The notes under the pieces were generated by a model. The model was not told the origin of the DNA and ran no database searches. It saw nothing but the letters and a program-made list of their open reading frames with translations. Both the position numbers and the translations under genes were made by a program. A stretch of DNA of 64,000 bases from Curvularia sp. ZM96 (lineage: Eukaryota; Ascomycota; Dothideomycetes; Pleosporales; Pleosporaceae), in NCBI GenBank assembly GCA_022457065.1, contig JAJGBQ010000004.1, positions 2,914,001 to 2,978,000 on the forward strand. The letters run 5' to 3'. Positions within the stretch are counted from its first letter, which is position 1. The number at the start of each line of letters is the position of its first letter. Positions 12,600 to 24,122 of the stretch are shown here, piece by piece.

Positions 12600-14122
12600 A
12601 TGGCCGACATTGGAGCTCAAATTGCACTTGTAAGCCCATGCGCCTGTGCCGTTCCGGTGCCATCCGCCTCTCAGCCTGCCTCTAATCTGCCCCCTAGGAC
12701 TCGGACGAGACTGATTCAGCCTTTGGTGATGACTCGGCATCGTAAGTCTGGCACCGCGACTGGCCACTCTCTCGCCCAATGTACTCAGCACCTTGCCTCT
12801 AACATATGCATCCAAAAGCGAGACAACGTCGCTCAAGTCAGCCGTCATCAACTACAAATACCGCAACGGCCGCCGCTACCACGCCTACAAGGAAGGCGCA
12901 TACTGTGCGCTCCCTGCCAGTCTTCCCATCCGACTGCTGCATTACTAAGTCGCTGTAGGGGGTCCCAACGATGAAACCCAGGCCGAGCAATTGGACATTG
13001 TGTATGCATCCATGACCACCCACCCTGCCCATGTGTTCGTGTATTGACGGTTCAGCCACCATATCTGTCTCCTCCTGCTCGATGGCGAATTGTTCATGGC
13101 CCCTTTGACCAAGGACCCCATGGTATGTTTGGTCATGGGCAACCCAAGCTCTTGAATCCCATGTTGACCATTGTCTTGCCATCTAGCGCGTCTTGGACTT
13201 GGGTACTGGCACGGGTATGCAATCACCGACCCAACTGACGAGCCGCTTCCAACTAACCTGCCAGGAATCTGGGCAATGTCAGTCTCTTGCCTTTTGCTCG
13301 TCTCTGCTACACAGACTGACACACAGCCGACAGTGATTTCGCCGATAGATATCCATCATGCGAGGTCCGTATGCCCTGTTCAGAGAGTGCGTCGACTCTG
13401 CTTTAATCCATCCATCTAGGTCCTGGGAACCGACCTCAGCCCCACCCAACCTTCCATGATTCCCCCTAACCTCCGATTCGAAGTCGACGATTTTACCGAG
13501 CCATGGCTATTCCGCAAAGAGAGCTTCGATCTCATCCACGCACGATCTCTCTTTGGCTGTGTTGCTGACTGGTCTACCTTTTACAGAGAAGCACTCGAGT
13601 ATGTCGACCAAAGAAAACAGCGTACTGAGCTGCTCCCTCAGTTGCAATGCTAACGCCCACGCTAGCCATCTTCAGCCCGGCGGTTGGTTTGAACAACTCG
13701 AAATGTCCGTCGTTCCTAAATCTGACGACGGTACCGTTACGCCCGATTCCATATTTGACAGGTGGGGCAAGATCTCCCTTGACCTCGGTGACAAATTCGG
13801 AAAATCGCTTCGTACCGCCGACGAAGCAAAGGCCGGTATCGAGAGGGCTGGCTTCATCAATGTCGTCGAACACCGCTGGAAACTACCCATCGGCGGCTGG
13901 CCTGCCGACAAGCGCTTCAAGGAGCTAGGGCTGTATAACCGTATCAACTGGGAGCAAGGCATAGAAGGATGGTGCCTCTACCTACTCACCACTCTGTTAA
14001 AATGGAGCCCGGAAGAAGTCCAAGTCTACCTCGCCCTCATGCGCCAAGCCCTGCGCGATCGAAGCATCCATGCCTATCAGGAGGTGTCCTTGGTCTATGG
14101 GCAGAAGCCACCAAAGCCTTGA
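12600..14122 (+). CDS. SAM-dependent methyltransferase, LaeA / UMTA-like
   Basis: Ten exons can be joined in one frame: 12600-12629, 12698-12741, 12819-12904, 12959-13001, 13056-13122, 13187-13214, 13265-13277, 13334-13364, 13420-13598 and 13666-14122, giving 325 residues. The N-terminal part contains YKYRNGRRYHAYKEG, the hallmark of the fungal LaeA-like group. The SAM-binding motif I is VLDLGTGTGIWAI, built from exons 6, 7 and 8. TDLSPTQP, FDLIHARSLFG and LQPGGWFEQLE follow as motifs II-IV. Relatives include trans-aconitate-type methyltransferases, small-metabolite methyltransferases and the global regulator LaeA; the sequence does not say which role applies. Exon 7 is only 13 nt. It is divergent from a P450, a pairing common in fungal metabolite loci. 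Confidence 0.85.
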
Positions 14123-16447
14123 GCCTAGTCACCCTTGTTTGCGGCTGTACTACAGCCGCAGGTCTTGGTCAGCCTCCTCCATGTCAAAATTGGCGTAGGC
14201 AAGGCGTTTTCGAAACAAGCAAAACGACGCGAATTGGACATGTTTTGAAAGAACTGGTTAACAACATTTACGTCATCTTAGTGTTCATACCCTCGTGCAC
14301 ATGCTGAGCCATGCAGAGATTGAAAATAAGCAAATATCATAAACCAAGTCCATGAGCTATGCTTCCACCAGCTCGGATATATTCATCCGTCTGAAACTGC
14401 ATTTACATATGATCTAAAAAGCTCATGAAATATGTTGCCCAGTTAATAGCAGGTTGCCACATGTACACATCTGTGGCTGTAGAAAGGATGTTGAAAAAAA
14501 AACAGGGAATGGAACCTGCCGAAAGGCCTATGCGTCTATGCCATTACCATTCTGTCTCTCCAACAACTAGTGACATGGGAAAACCAGCACGAACTCACCT
14601 ACAAAGACAAGCTACTAACATAGTAAATAATAAATAATTGTCACAACTACAGCTGCTTTTAAATGTAGAATCACAAATTGCTAAGAGGCCAGTGAATATC
14701 AAACAACTGTGACGACTACGTCTACTTCTAAAGTAGGCCGGCATTTTGTGGTTTCCCAGTTGTGCGAGAGTTTGGTGAGATGTGCACGTGACGCGACCCA
14801 CCAGGCGTGCTTCCAGAACAGGGAGCCTCCGATGCTCTGCAGCTCTCTCCAACACCACTCATTCCACCCCGCCCTCCCCCATCCATTCACTCCTCGGCCG
14901 TTACGCACGGGATCGGCCACATGGCTGGCGCTTCCCTTCCTTCTCTCCAAAGTGCAGCGATTACGACGACAACGATGATGAGGGGCAGACGGCGAGGATG
15001 AGGTATTTTGGGCCACCTAGGGCCTTCTGACCCCTTCACCCATCTCACTACCTCCACCTCACAGCTCCATCCCACAGTCAGGCCTCGCAACCAACATTCG
15101 TGCCACGGCAGTGCGCGTCTATTTCTTCAGCGCAAGCGCACCGTAAAGCGCACCGTAAAGCGCAAGATACTACACTACCTGTTTGCGCCTATCGAGGCAG
15201 CATCGCGGACTGTGTCACGTCTACCGGGTCGGTCTCGAACGCGCCCTCATTGCACCACTCTAGGGAGTCACTTGCCCGCTGCACACCACCGCATACCTAA
15301 TTACTAATTCTCGTCCATGTCGCCTTTGATGTATACTGCATCTACTACCGGGTGAATAGTTGGGAGGATTGCTGATGGTTAGCCGTCATCACCTATCAAT
15401 CACGGTTGGGTGCGCCTCTACAACCACCCGTCACTCATACGCCTCATGTTCCAAGCATGTGCCCCAAAGGTTGTCATATGCGTCGGGCTGTTGTTCGCTT
15501 TCCGACTTCCTCGGACGCGCTATCTTGAGATTCGTCTTGTGGGGGGTCTTCTGTTGGCAAAGCAAGTTGGCTGCAACTAGACTCAGTGGCCTTAAGCTGC
15601 GTGTTTCTATCTGTGGGATCATGGCGCATCCGCCCTCCTCCTATGCTGCTCCTGCTCCGCCCTTCCTTATGAAGAAGACAAGCATGTCTTGCTTCCCCTT
15701 CCTTTCGTGGTGGACTGTCTTGCTCGTACGAGCCGACGATATTCAACTACGGACCCAGACCAACAACCCAGCGGAGATCAACTCAGCTTTCTCTTTGTGT
15801 CTCCGTGGAAGCGCCACTGCCCGGGCGCCAGCCGGGGTGCTTGTCGACACATACACCTCGAAGCGAATGTCACCAAACCGTATCTGTTTCTGCACGGGAT
15901 AGAGAAAATGCCTTTCTCAAGTGCTCCGCAGGCTGCTGAGGCGTCTGTTATGAGTTGGTGGTGGTGTCACTTTTGCATGCAGTAGATAGTTATTGTGAAG
16001 CCTGGCCGACCGCCCTTGATACGCACAACACAAAATATGGAAAATAGACAGAGACTGCAGAAGATGGGGGATGGGCAGCACATAATAGCTGGGGGCAGAA
16101 GGGATGGGTTCGGCATGGATGCGCCCTTCAATAAGGGCCTCCTTGTCACGAGGCCTTGGCGTCATCAATAGCGGCAAGCGAAAGACCAGCGGGTGCAAAG
16201 GCGCTGCAACAGTAGCGTCTGCGGCCACGACAACATCACTCAGAAGCGCACTGACATCAAGCAGCGCATTTCGGATTGTCTCTTCGGGAACGGTCGCAGT
16301 GGCACGCATTTTTCCTGCTCTCTCACTACTTGCTTATCGGACTGGGGTTCAGAGATTGAGGTCCTTGCTGTTCGGCTAGGCTGTGGCTCTGACCCGCCGA
16401 CCTTTTGATGCTGCAACCTTGCGCCTTCTGATGACACTCTTGCCTCT
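14123..16447. other. Long intergenic region
   Basis: About 2.3 kb. The longest plus-strand reading frame (15360-15902) has no domain or recognisable composition and I do not accept it as a gene. A tandem pair of the 12-mer CCGTAAAGCGCA lies near 15139-15162. Pyrimidine-rich tracts near 15030-15070 and the right end suggest promoter and 5' leader of the kinase. A possible Pol III-like element on the minus strand (14494-14562) is discussed in the findings. Confidence 0.4.
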
Positions 16448-19400
16448 ATGGCTGCCCTGCGACGGGCTCAGGATCTAGGCGAGCGGAGAACAGAGGAATC
16501 TTCTGATCGAGGCAGGGAACGTTCCAAAGACCGTCATCGGGACCGGAGCTACGACACCAGGACATCGTCACCACCGCTGCGGGCGGACAGGCGTCACTCG
16601 AGGCATCGCGCCCACGACCACGACCACGACCCCCGACCATCAGGCAAGTACGGCCGAGGGCGTTCTCGCGAGAGAAGTTCGGAACGGGACCGCACGCGTC
16701 GGCGCAGTCGGAGCGGCTCGAGAGAGGACCGCTTTCGAGGCTTGGAGAGGGAAGCCAGTGCAGACAGGGTTGCCCACTCCCATCGCAGACACCACCACCA
16801 CCACCATCACTACCATCACCACCACCGTCGCGACACGACCCCATCCTCCAGACGCCACCACAGTCGCTCACCATCCCCCAGAGGGTCATCCAAACGCGTA
16901 AAGAGGCCGAGGAGCCGCAGCTCGGTGCGCTCCAGGTCACGAACACGGCGTGCAGGTTCGTCCGGTCGGCCTCCTGCGAGGGCGTACTCTCCACGTCCGC
17001 CTACCTCTGACCGCGACCGACCGCCTCGACAAATATCGCCCGACACTCACGTAGCGCCCGTTACACACAGGCGTCAGTCGCCACCTGCGGATACCTATTA
17101 CAGACCCGCAACACATCGTCCACGCAAGCGATCGGTTTCACCTGATAGGAGATCTAGGCGTGAATTGTCTCCCAGGGCATTGACCCCTACGAAGACTCAC
17201 AAAAGGTCAACTCCATCCTTAGATCATTCTTACGAAAGATCCTACAAGGACAGCTCCCTTCGTGGTCGAACAAGAAGTCGTAGCCGAGCATCCAGACGCG
17301 TCAGATCTCGCTCGCCACTCCGTAGACGGTCGCCCACGTCCTTTCGCAGAAGCTCACCTCCCAGCTCCAAGCGGGCTAAAATATCACCCCGTCGGAGCCG
17401 CTCGCCCGCAATACCAATACGGCGCCGCCCATCTCGATCGTCGTCTCCAAGGTCAAGGTCAAGACACACGGCCCAGCGCATTCCACGCAGAGCCTCGCCA
17501 ACACCTGGATCTGGCTACAACTCTGATACCTCTAGGGGACGCAGAGAAGACGACAAAATGAGAGGAGCCTACCATTACCAGGGTCGTGGTGGTTTCCAAC
17601 AATCACCACCCTATCCTTCTCATAATCAGTACTCTCCTCAAAACCAATCGCCATACCACAGTGGCAGAGGAGGCTGGAACAACCAACCATATCCAAACCA
17701 TGGGTCAGTTTCATCCTCTTCTCCCCCGCTTCACACTAACCCAGGCAGATCTCCTCCACATGGATACACCCCAAGCCAATCCCCGTATCATCAAAGTCAG
17801 TCCCCTGGCTATTACCAAAATCAGCCATACCCCCAGTCGGGATTTCAGAGCAACTCACATCGAGGTGGACATGGCGGTTTCCGTGGCAATAGCTTCCATG
17901 GCTCTGACCGGCGTATTTCGGGTCCTGGAGGAGGTGCTCCCTTTGGAGGACCTGGTGGTCGAGGTCGAGGCGCTGCGCCCACCCAATTTTCGAATTTGTC
18001 GTGGACACCCGCATCAGGCACAAGAGGTGGCCGTCCTGCCACGGAAGCTCCACGCCCACAACCTCCTTCCGCACCACCAGCGGCAGCCGATTCCGCATCT
18101 ATTGACGCCGACGACAATCCCTTCCGTCCTTCAAAGGATCTGCGGGTAGAGGATGAGGGTTCAAAGGAAGAGCAAAAGACCACTCCTCCAGCCAAAGCAT
18201 CTGCTGTGCCTCCGACAACAACCAAGTCTGGATTCGGGTTCTCTCTCAAAACAAAGAACCCAGTGCCTCCGGCAAGCAAAGCGAAACTGGGCTTAGAAGA
18301 ACCTGAAAAGACGGAGCCAGCCTCTAAGGAATCCCTACTTGACCCGAAAGCAAAGGCAGAGGCAACGCGCGACACAGCTTCCCGCTACACGGAGTCAAAG
18401 AGTGACCGAGACAGGGAACCAAAAGAAAGGGACTATGATCGGAACCGCGATCGGGACATCAGGGAGCGAGATCCCCGAGATAGAGACATCAGAGAAAGAG
18501 ACCGTCGGTACGATAATTACTACGATCGCAAGCCACCCTACCGAGACCCTCGCGAACGAGACCCCCGAGATATACGGGATTCTCGTGATCCCTATTACCG
18601 TGGCAGAGAGCGGGACTTCCGAGACCCGCGTGATCGAGACTTCAGGGATCCTCGAGACCTTCGAGATGCACGCGATATTCGAGAAAGGGATATCCGGGAT
18701 TTGCGAGACCCACGGGATGTGCGGGACATGAGAGATCGCCGGGAGCCATACCCCCCACGCAGACCTGATGACAGACGACTCGACCCGCGCCCTGACATAC
18801 GCTCGATTGCTCGACCAGACAGACGGTCGCCTCCTCCTCCCCAAGTACCAAAAACGAAGATCATAACGAAAAAGAGAGAGAAACCGCGGCCGAAACTGGA
18901 TCCAGAGCATGCGGCCTCCGAATCCGTGTACTACAGGAAACCAGGCAACGGGTCGGTTGTTGGATCTGGCACGTATGGAAAGGTTTTCAAGGGCGTGCAT
19001 GTCTACACCAAGGATATGGTCGCATTGAAAAAGATCCGTATGGAGGGCGAACGCGATGGCGTATGTGTATCCCTCCCTGATTACAGTAATTTTCGCTAAC
19101 ACTCCGCAGTTTCCGGTCACCGCCATTCGCGAAGTCAAACTCCTACAGTCTCTCAACCATCCCAATATTGTCAATCTACGCGAGGTCATGGTCGAGAAGA
19201 ACGACTGCTACATGGTTTTCGAGTACCTTTCTCACGATCTCACTGGCCTTCTGAACCACCCAACATTTAAGCTCGAGCAATCCCACAAGAAAGACCTGGC
19301 TAAGCAACTTTTTGAAGGTCTTGATTACCTCCACCGCCGTGGCGTTCTACATCGTGACATCAAGGCAGCCAACATCCTGGTGTCCAATACAGGACAACTG

Positions 19401-20090
19401 AAACTGGCTGATTTTGGTCTCGCCCGTTTCTACTCCAAGAGCGGAAAACTGGATTACACCAATCGCGTCATCACCATTTGGTACCGGTCGCCAGAGCTGC
19501 TGCTTGGTGAAACCCAATACGGGCCAGCGGTCGATATTTGGTCAGCGGCGTGTGTACTCGTTGAAATCTTCACTCGGCATGCTATCTTTCCTGGCGATGG
19601 TGGTGAAATCAGCCAGTTGGAGAAGATTTATAACGTCCTTGGTACACCTACTGTGCAGGATTGGCCTGGCATTGTCGACATGCAGTGGTTCGAGCTTCTT
19701 CGGCCAACTGAGCGTAAGAAGTCAACGTTTGCCGAAAAGTACAAGGAGCGCGTCAGTCCTATGGCTTTTGAGCTGCTTCAAGCCATGTTCCTCTTCGATC
19801 CGAATGCACGTCCGACCGCAGCTGATGTGCTCGAGCATCCCTTCTTTACTAGCGAAGCCCCTATGCCAAAACGAGCAGAGGCATTGAAAGAGCTTGAGGG
19901 AGACTGGCACGAGTTTGAGAGCAAGGCACTTCGAAAGGAGAAAGAAAAACAGGACAAGGAGGCCCGGCGTGTTGCTCGGGAGGAAAAAGATGTTGCGAAG
20001 AAAGACGAGGGTAAACGACGCGCTGACACAGCGGCGGGTGAAGAGAGGGAAGCCAAGCGCGCAAAAAGCGGAGATGATGTTCCAGCATAA
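16448..20090 (+). CDS. CTK1 / CDK12-type cyclin-dependent kinase with RS/RD-rich N-terminal extension
   Basis: Two exons, 16448-19060 and 19110-20090, give 1197 residues. The first 830 residues are low-complexity: RS-rich, a His run near residue 120, a Gly/Pro/Tyr/Gln-rich middle, then RDxRD arrays. The kinase domain begins around residue 836. It has the Gly loop GSGTYG (839-844), the catalytic Lys in VALKK (861), the cyclin-binding helix PVTAIRE (873-879; PITAIRE in CDK12/Ctk1), HRD at 952-954, DFG at 972-974 and a T-loop Thr near 988 in DYTNRV. A charged Lys/Glu tail ends it. Ctk1/CDK12 kinases phosphorylate Ser2 of the RNA polymerase II CTD in the nucleus with a cyclin K-like partner. The intron lies just before the PVTAIRE helix. 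The upstream ATG is the first in a frame open throughout, so the true start could be slightly downstream. Confidence 0.92.
18430..18760 (+). repeat. Degenerate RD/RE codon array inside the kinase gene
   Basis: An imperfect tandem array of CGAGAC/CGTGAT-like units codes for alternating Arg-Asp and Arg-Glu (RDIRERDPRD and variants). It lies between the disordered region and the kinase domain. Mixed-charge tracts of this kind are known from splicing-speckle proteins. Units vary in length, so slippage-driven variation between strains is likely. Confidence 0.7.
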
Positions 20091-20293
20091 ACTTCTGTGC
20101 ATTCTAGTCAAGGTCACTACGTGTCTAATGGACGGTGATAATGTTTATAATATTCGAGGAGGCCTCTATCTTTAAGATACTCTTGATCATGACATGTTCT
20201 CAGTCACATGTTGATATCAAGACGGAATCTATCAAAAATACACATTCATGTATCTCGTGTTCAAGTTCCCTTGGAAGCCAACTGTCTGCATGC

Positions 20294-21947
20294 CTAGAGC
20301 TTCCGGAACACTGGATACTTGTCACCAACCTCCATTGGCACCAATCCAAAGGAGACGTAAGAGTCGATGTTCTCGGGCTCAAGCGCAACAAAAGCCAGGC
20401 CTGCATTCTTTTGCGCAGTGCTCACGAAGAAGCTCCCGGCCGGCAACGAGACTTTCTGTGTCGAGCTTTCTGTAGTGACGGTATTCAAAATAGCGCCCTC
20501 GTAATACGACGAAGCAAGTTTTGAGGAAGTGATGTTGTAAACTTCGACCTCGCCTTGAAACGCCTCTGGCATGGTCTCGACTTCCAGACCAGATACAGCC
20601 AAACGCTCCGCAACGTCGGCCCATCCACGGGGGATAATGTAGCCTTGAGGCCTCGTCCGCGTGAGGTTAGCCGTTGCCGGTGTGTTGCTGGCGAACTCGA
20701 CGGGCAGCTGGACGACTTGGCCAGTCCGGCGATCGACCATGGTGAACGTACGGGGAGAAAAGGTGGCATAGTCAGTGACCACAATGTGTTCCTTGCTCGC
20801 GACAAAATCGGCAATCGCAGTATCGACGGTAGTCTTGACCTGCTCGGCGTGGTCTCTTGCCGTTTCCAACACACCCAGTATCATCTGTAGTCCGGCTACT
20901 GTCCTGCGCTTGAACTCTTGGTCCGCAATTCCTATGCCCCTGGTCTCGAAGAGGAACGTGATGCACTGCGTCAGACCCATGGCGTTGCGCCCAATCTTTC
21001 CGTCTGTGCCGGCTTCGACAAGACGCGGCGGGTTGCGGCTCTCAGACGTCATGTACTGTTCACCACGCAGACCGTGAGAAGTAAGCGAGACGTTTATCGC
21101 TGGGGCGAAGAGTGTCTCGGCGAGATCGCGGATAGCTGGGTGTATGTTTAGGTTCTTGGCATGGCTGAACATACCGTCAGCTGCGTTGTTGTAGTTGCTG
21201 GAGTACACTGTCCCTGCGCCATACTCGTGCATGTCGAGAGCGATGGCGGGTGAGAAGGAGTTGAACCATTTCTTGATGTCTCGGGTTTGCTGGCGTAGGA
21301 GCTTTGTGTGATCACGGTTGGGATCGAAATTCGAGGCAAGTGTACGTTGGAAGTAGGCGTTGCCGTCTGGGTTGTATCGTGGAAGTACGAGAATGTCCAT
21401 CTTGGCTAGAAAAGTAGCTGCCCATTCTGGGTCGTGGTCCATGGCTCCGAGTAAAGCGAGCGTCGCTTCATCTCCAGCAGGCTCGTTGCCGTGGACTGAG
21501 CCCTGGATCCATACCTTGATTTTTTCTGAAGTGGCATTTGATGCTGACGACGTAGAGAGGAAGACGTAAGGAAACGTTCTGCCTTCTTCGCTCAGGAAGT
21601 CGGCAACCTGATATTTCATCCATGATGGATTCCTCGCTGCAACCTTGCTGAGGAACTTCTCTACGCGCGAGAGTTAGAAAAGGTTTTTGCGAGTCCAGCT
21701 GTAAGACTGAGACTGGAGTTTTCGTACCCAATTGATCGTGTGAAGTTGCACCCTCGGTGCCTTCAAACCATCCGGGATCGAAGGAGGCATTGGGCATAAA
21801 AGCAGGACTGTAGAGCGTCACATTTGGCGCGGGAAATGCAGATTGCTCCACCAGCTGCGAGTCGAAATTTATAGCAACATGGTTTTCTCCATATTGTGAT
21901 TGTGCAATCGCAGTGGCTGCGAACAGCGCAATGGAGGATGGCCTCAT
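20294..21947 (-). CDS. Secreted M14 family zinc carboxypeptidase
   Basis: Two exons, 21947-21728 and 21660-20294, joined through a 67-bp intron, give 528 residues. An N-terminal signal peptide ends near residue 16 (MRPSSIALFAATAIAQS). The metallocarboxypeptidase signature is complete: zinc ligands H130 and E133 in SVHGNEP, third ligand H218 in LDMHEYG, and the general base E312 in FLFETRG. R168 in VLPRYNPDG fits the usual substrate-binding block. Fungal members of this group are extracellular exopeptidases that trim C-terminal residues. The gene converges with the kinase gene, 203 bp from its stop codon. The start at 21947 is supported by the signal peptide. Confidence 0.9.
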
Positions 21948-22814
21948 TCTTGGATTGTGCTACTTGAAGACCGGGAAGGAGACGCAGAACTGCAACCGGC
22001 GCACGCAGGATCTTATTCAGTACACTTTTCGTTTGTTCCTCCACTCTTGACGATAACCGGTACGTCAGTCAAGACGCGCATTTTGCCTGTTGGAGCACTT
22101 GCCAAGAGAGTCGCCCTTGGCTGCAGTCGCTCCTGCCATATTGGGTAGCGTGTTGCTTCCGAGTACCTCTAGCCTGGGTCTGTTATCACGTAGGGCTTGG
22201 CAATTCGGCTTCTCCTCGAGATATCCGGTGTCGTTCGCTCTACAGTTGTTGCGTTTGTGCGGCTCATGGAGTAAGAAGAAAAGAGAGCCGTGGACTGAAT
22301 GCATCGGAACAGTTCCGATGGGTTTCCCGGCATCCGTACCTCCGCTCGGAACAGCTACCCTACCATCCTAGACTGAATCAAGACCTCGGTTGCATGTCTT
22401 CATATTCGGCCAAATTGCTCCTTTCTTGTTGCATACGCGTTGAACTTGACGCCTTTCTGTTGGAGGTTTGACGGAGGCTGCTTGGCTTCAAAATGCTCGT
22501 GTTTCTACCATAAGTAGAGCATGAACGCCACAAGCGCACGCGTTCCGAGACAGGTAACCTACCCACCACCTAGGTACCCCAGTTCCCCCGCCTCGTACTG
22601 GTAATCACCCGAAAACCCGATCATCACATTTAACGCAGCTGAGTCAACCAGTGGCTTACTATTGGCGGGAGGATACGATGTATCGAATCATATTTCATGC
22701 ATTTGCCCTGTTCCCCCCGTGACAACCACAAAGACCATTGCGCTTGTATTGACGGCCCGTAAATGGCATAAATGCAATGACCACCCTGTCATCCCACAAT
22801 CACTTTCTGTCATT
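21948..22814. other. Divergent intergenic region
   Basis: Region between the starts of the M14 peptidase and the BNR-4 protein. Both genes encode secreted proteins. Open frames here have no recognisable features. An in-frame extension of the right gene up to 22662 exists but would bury its signal peptide, so it is treated as leader. Confidence 0.45.
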
Positions 22815-24122
22815 ATGAGATTATCCTTTTCTCTACTGGCCGCAGTGGCTCTCACGCCCCTCGTTTCCGCCCTTTCAATCACTTCGATCCGTAACTTTAA
22901 CATTACAGATGATGTGCAGGGATCAGTACGCCTGAACGGTTTATCCTTCCAACAGCATGCCTTGACGACGTTTGGAGATTATCAGTATGTAGCGTTTTAC
23001 AAGACAGCTTCTGGATACGGCAAACACTATGTCAATCTTGGTCGAAGAAAGATCTCGCCCACAGTCGGTGACTGGCAGTATTTTGCGTTCAACGATTACG
23101 AACAGACCACCCTTGACGAACACAACACCATCTCCGTCGGGATCAGCGGCGATGGGAGAATACATCTGAGTTTCGATCACCATGACGTCCCCCTCAACTA
23201 CCGTGTGAGCAATGCAGGTATTGCCAAAACCATTCCCTCGGAATGGACTGCAAGCGCTTTTGGAGCAGTTCAGCACAGCCTGCCAGGCTCGACTGGACCT
23301 TGGACACCGTTGACATATCCACGTTTTGAGCCGATCGATGGCGGCGACCTCCTGATGGAATTTCGAATAGGGCAATCTGGAGCTGGTGACTCCTATATTC
23401 ACCGGTATTCTGCCAGTACTGGAAAGTGGAGCGCTGTCGGAAGGTACTTTCAAGGCGAAGACAACAATGCTTATATCAATGGCATTAGCAGCCAAGGAGG
23501 GAAACTATTTGTGTCATGGACGGTTCGCGAAACTCCTGATGCCAGCACCAACCACGACTTCTACTTTGCGTTTTCCGAGGATGCTGGAAAGTCTTGGAAA
23601 CAAAACAATGGTCAATCCGTCGCGGTCCCTATGAAGCCTTCAACGCCAGGAGTCAAGGTCTATTCGATACCACAGAACAGCCAAATCATCAACCAGGAGG
23701 CCCAGTTTGCAGATCAAAAGGGCCGGTTCCACGCATTGATGCGCGACAATTCCACTGGCACTGCGCAGTTTTATCATTACGTTCGAACGCCAGAAGGGAA
23801 ATTTAGTAAGATCGCCATCAACGCGCCCGGTCTTTCGCCGCCACCATACCTTGCCTACCGCGGCAAGATTGTTGCTACGGGCGATAACGTGATTGCTATC
23901 CTGCCAGACCAACCAAAGATGACGATTCAGCTCTGGACCGCGACAGCAGGCGCCAATTACAACGATTGGAAGAAGTTAGCAGATATTCCCAATTCTGCAG
24001 GTGAGCCGCTGGTCGACGAGACTAGATTGAAGAACTTTGGTGTTTTGAGCTTGTTTGTCAGGCAAGGGGGCCCTTTTCCGACTCGAAAAGTACAGGTTTG
24101 GGATTTTGGTCTTGCACTCTGA
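22815..24122 (+). CDS. Secreted BNR-4 repeat protein (putative polysaccharide-active enzyme)
   Basis: Intronless, 435 residues. The chosen start at 22815 yields a clean signal peptide (MRLSFSLLAAVALTPLVSALS); the frame opens upstream at 22662 but that part is not hydrophobic-leader-like. The body is a beta-propeller-like sequence with blocks such as HNTISVGISGDGRIHLSFDH, LTYPRFEP, GDLLMEFRIGQSGAGDS and SEDAGKSW, which match the BNR-4 family (PF15892). Some bacterial members are polysaccharide lyases; fungal members are mostly uncharacterised and secreted. The catalytic specificity is not inferable. It is 1.2 kb upstream of a GH30 gene on the same strand, which suggests a shared role in plant or algal polymer breakdown. 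Confidence 0.78.
   Translation: MRLSFSLLAAVALTPLVSALSITSIRNFNITDDVQGSVRLNGLSFQQHALTTFGDYQYVAFYKTASGYGKHYVNLGRRKISPTVGDWQYFAFNDYEQTTLDEHNTISVGISGDGRIHLSFDHHDVPLNYRVSNAGIAKTIPSEWTASAFGAVQHSLPGSTGPWTPLTYPRFEPIDGGDLLMEFRIGQSGAGDSYIHRYSASTGKWSAVGRYFQGEDNNAYINGISSQGGKLFVSWTVRETPDASTNHDFYFAFSEDAGKSWKQNNGQSVAVPMKPSTPGVKVYSIPQNSQIINQEAQFADQKGRFHALMRDNSTGTAQFYHYVRTPEGKFSKIAINAPGLSPPPYLAYRGKIVATGDNVIAILPDQPKMTIQLWTATAGANYNDWKKLADIPNSAGEPLVDETRLKNFGVLSLFVRQGGPFPTRKVQVWDFGLAL

Noticed and set aside
12142..12663. 173-codon minus-strand ORF in the P450/methyltransferase promoter
   Set aside because: Repeated Gly/Glu/Arg codons are the complement of a pyrimidine-rich promoter tract; no homology pattern.
15360..15902. 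180-codon plus-strand ORF in the long intergenic region before the kinase
   Set aside because: No signal, domain or family-like segment; composition looks like translated non-coding G/C-rich DNA.
17845..18375. Minus-strand 176-codon ORF across the kinase gene
   Set aside because: Mirror frame of a repetitive Gly/Pro/Ser coding region; typical shadow ORF.
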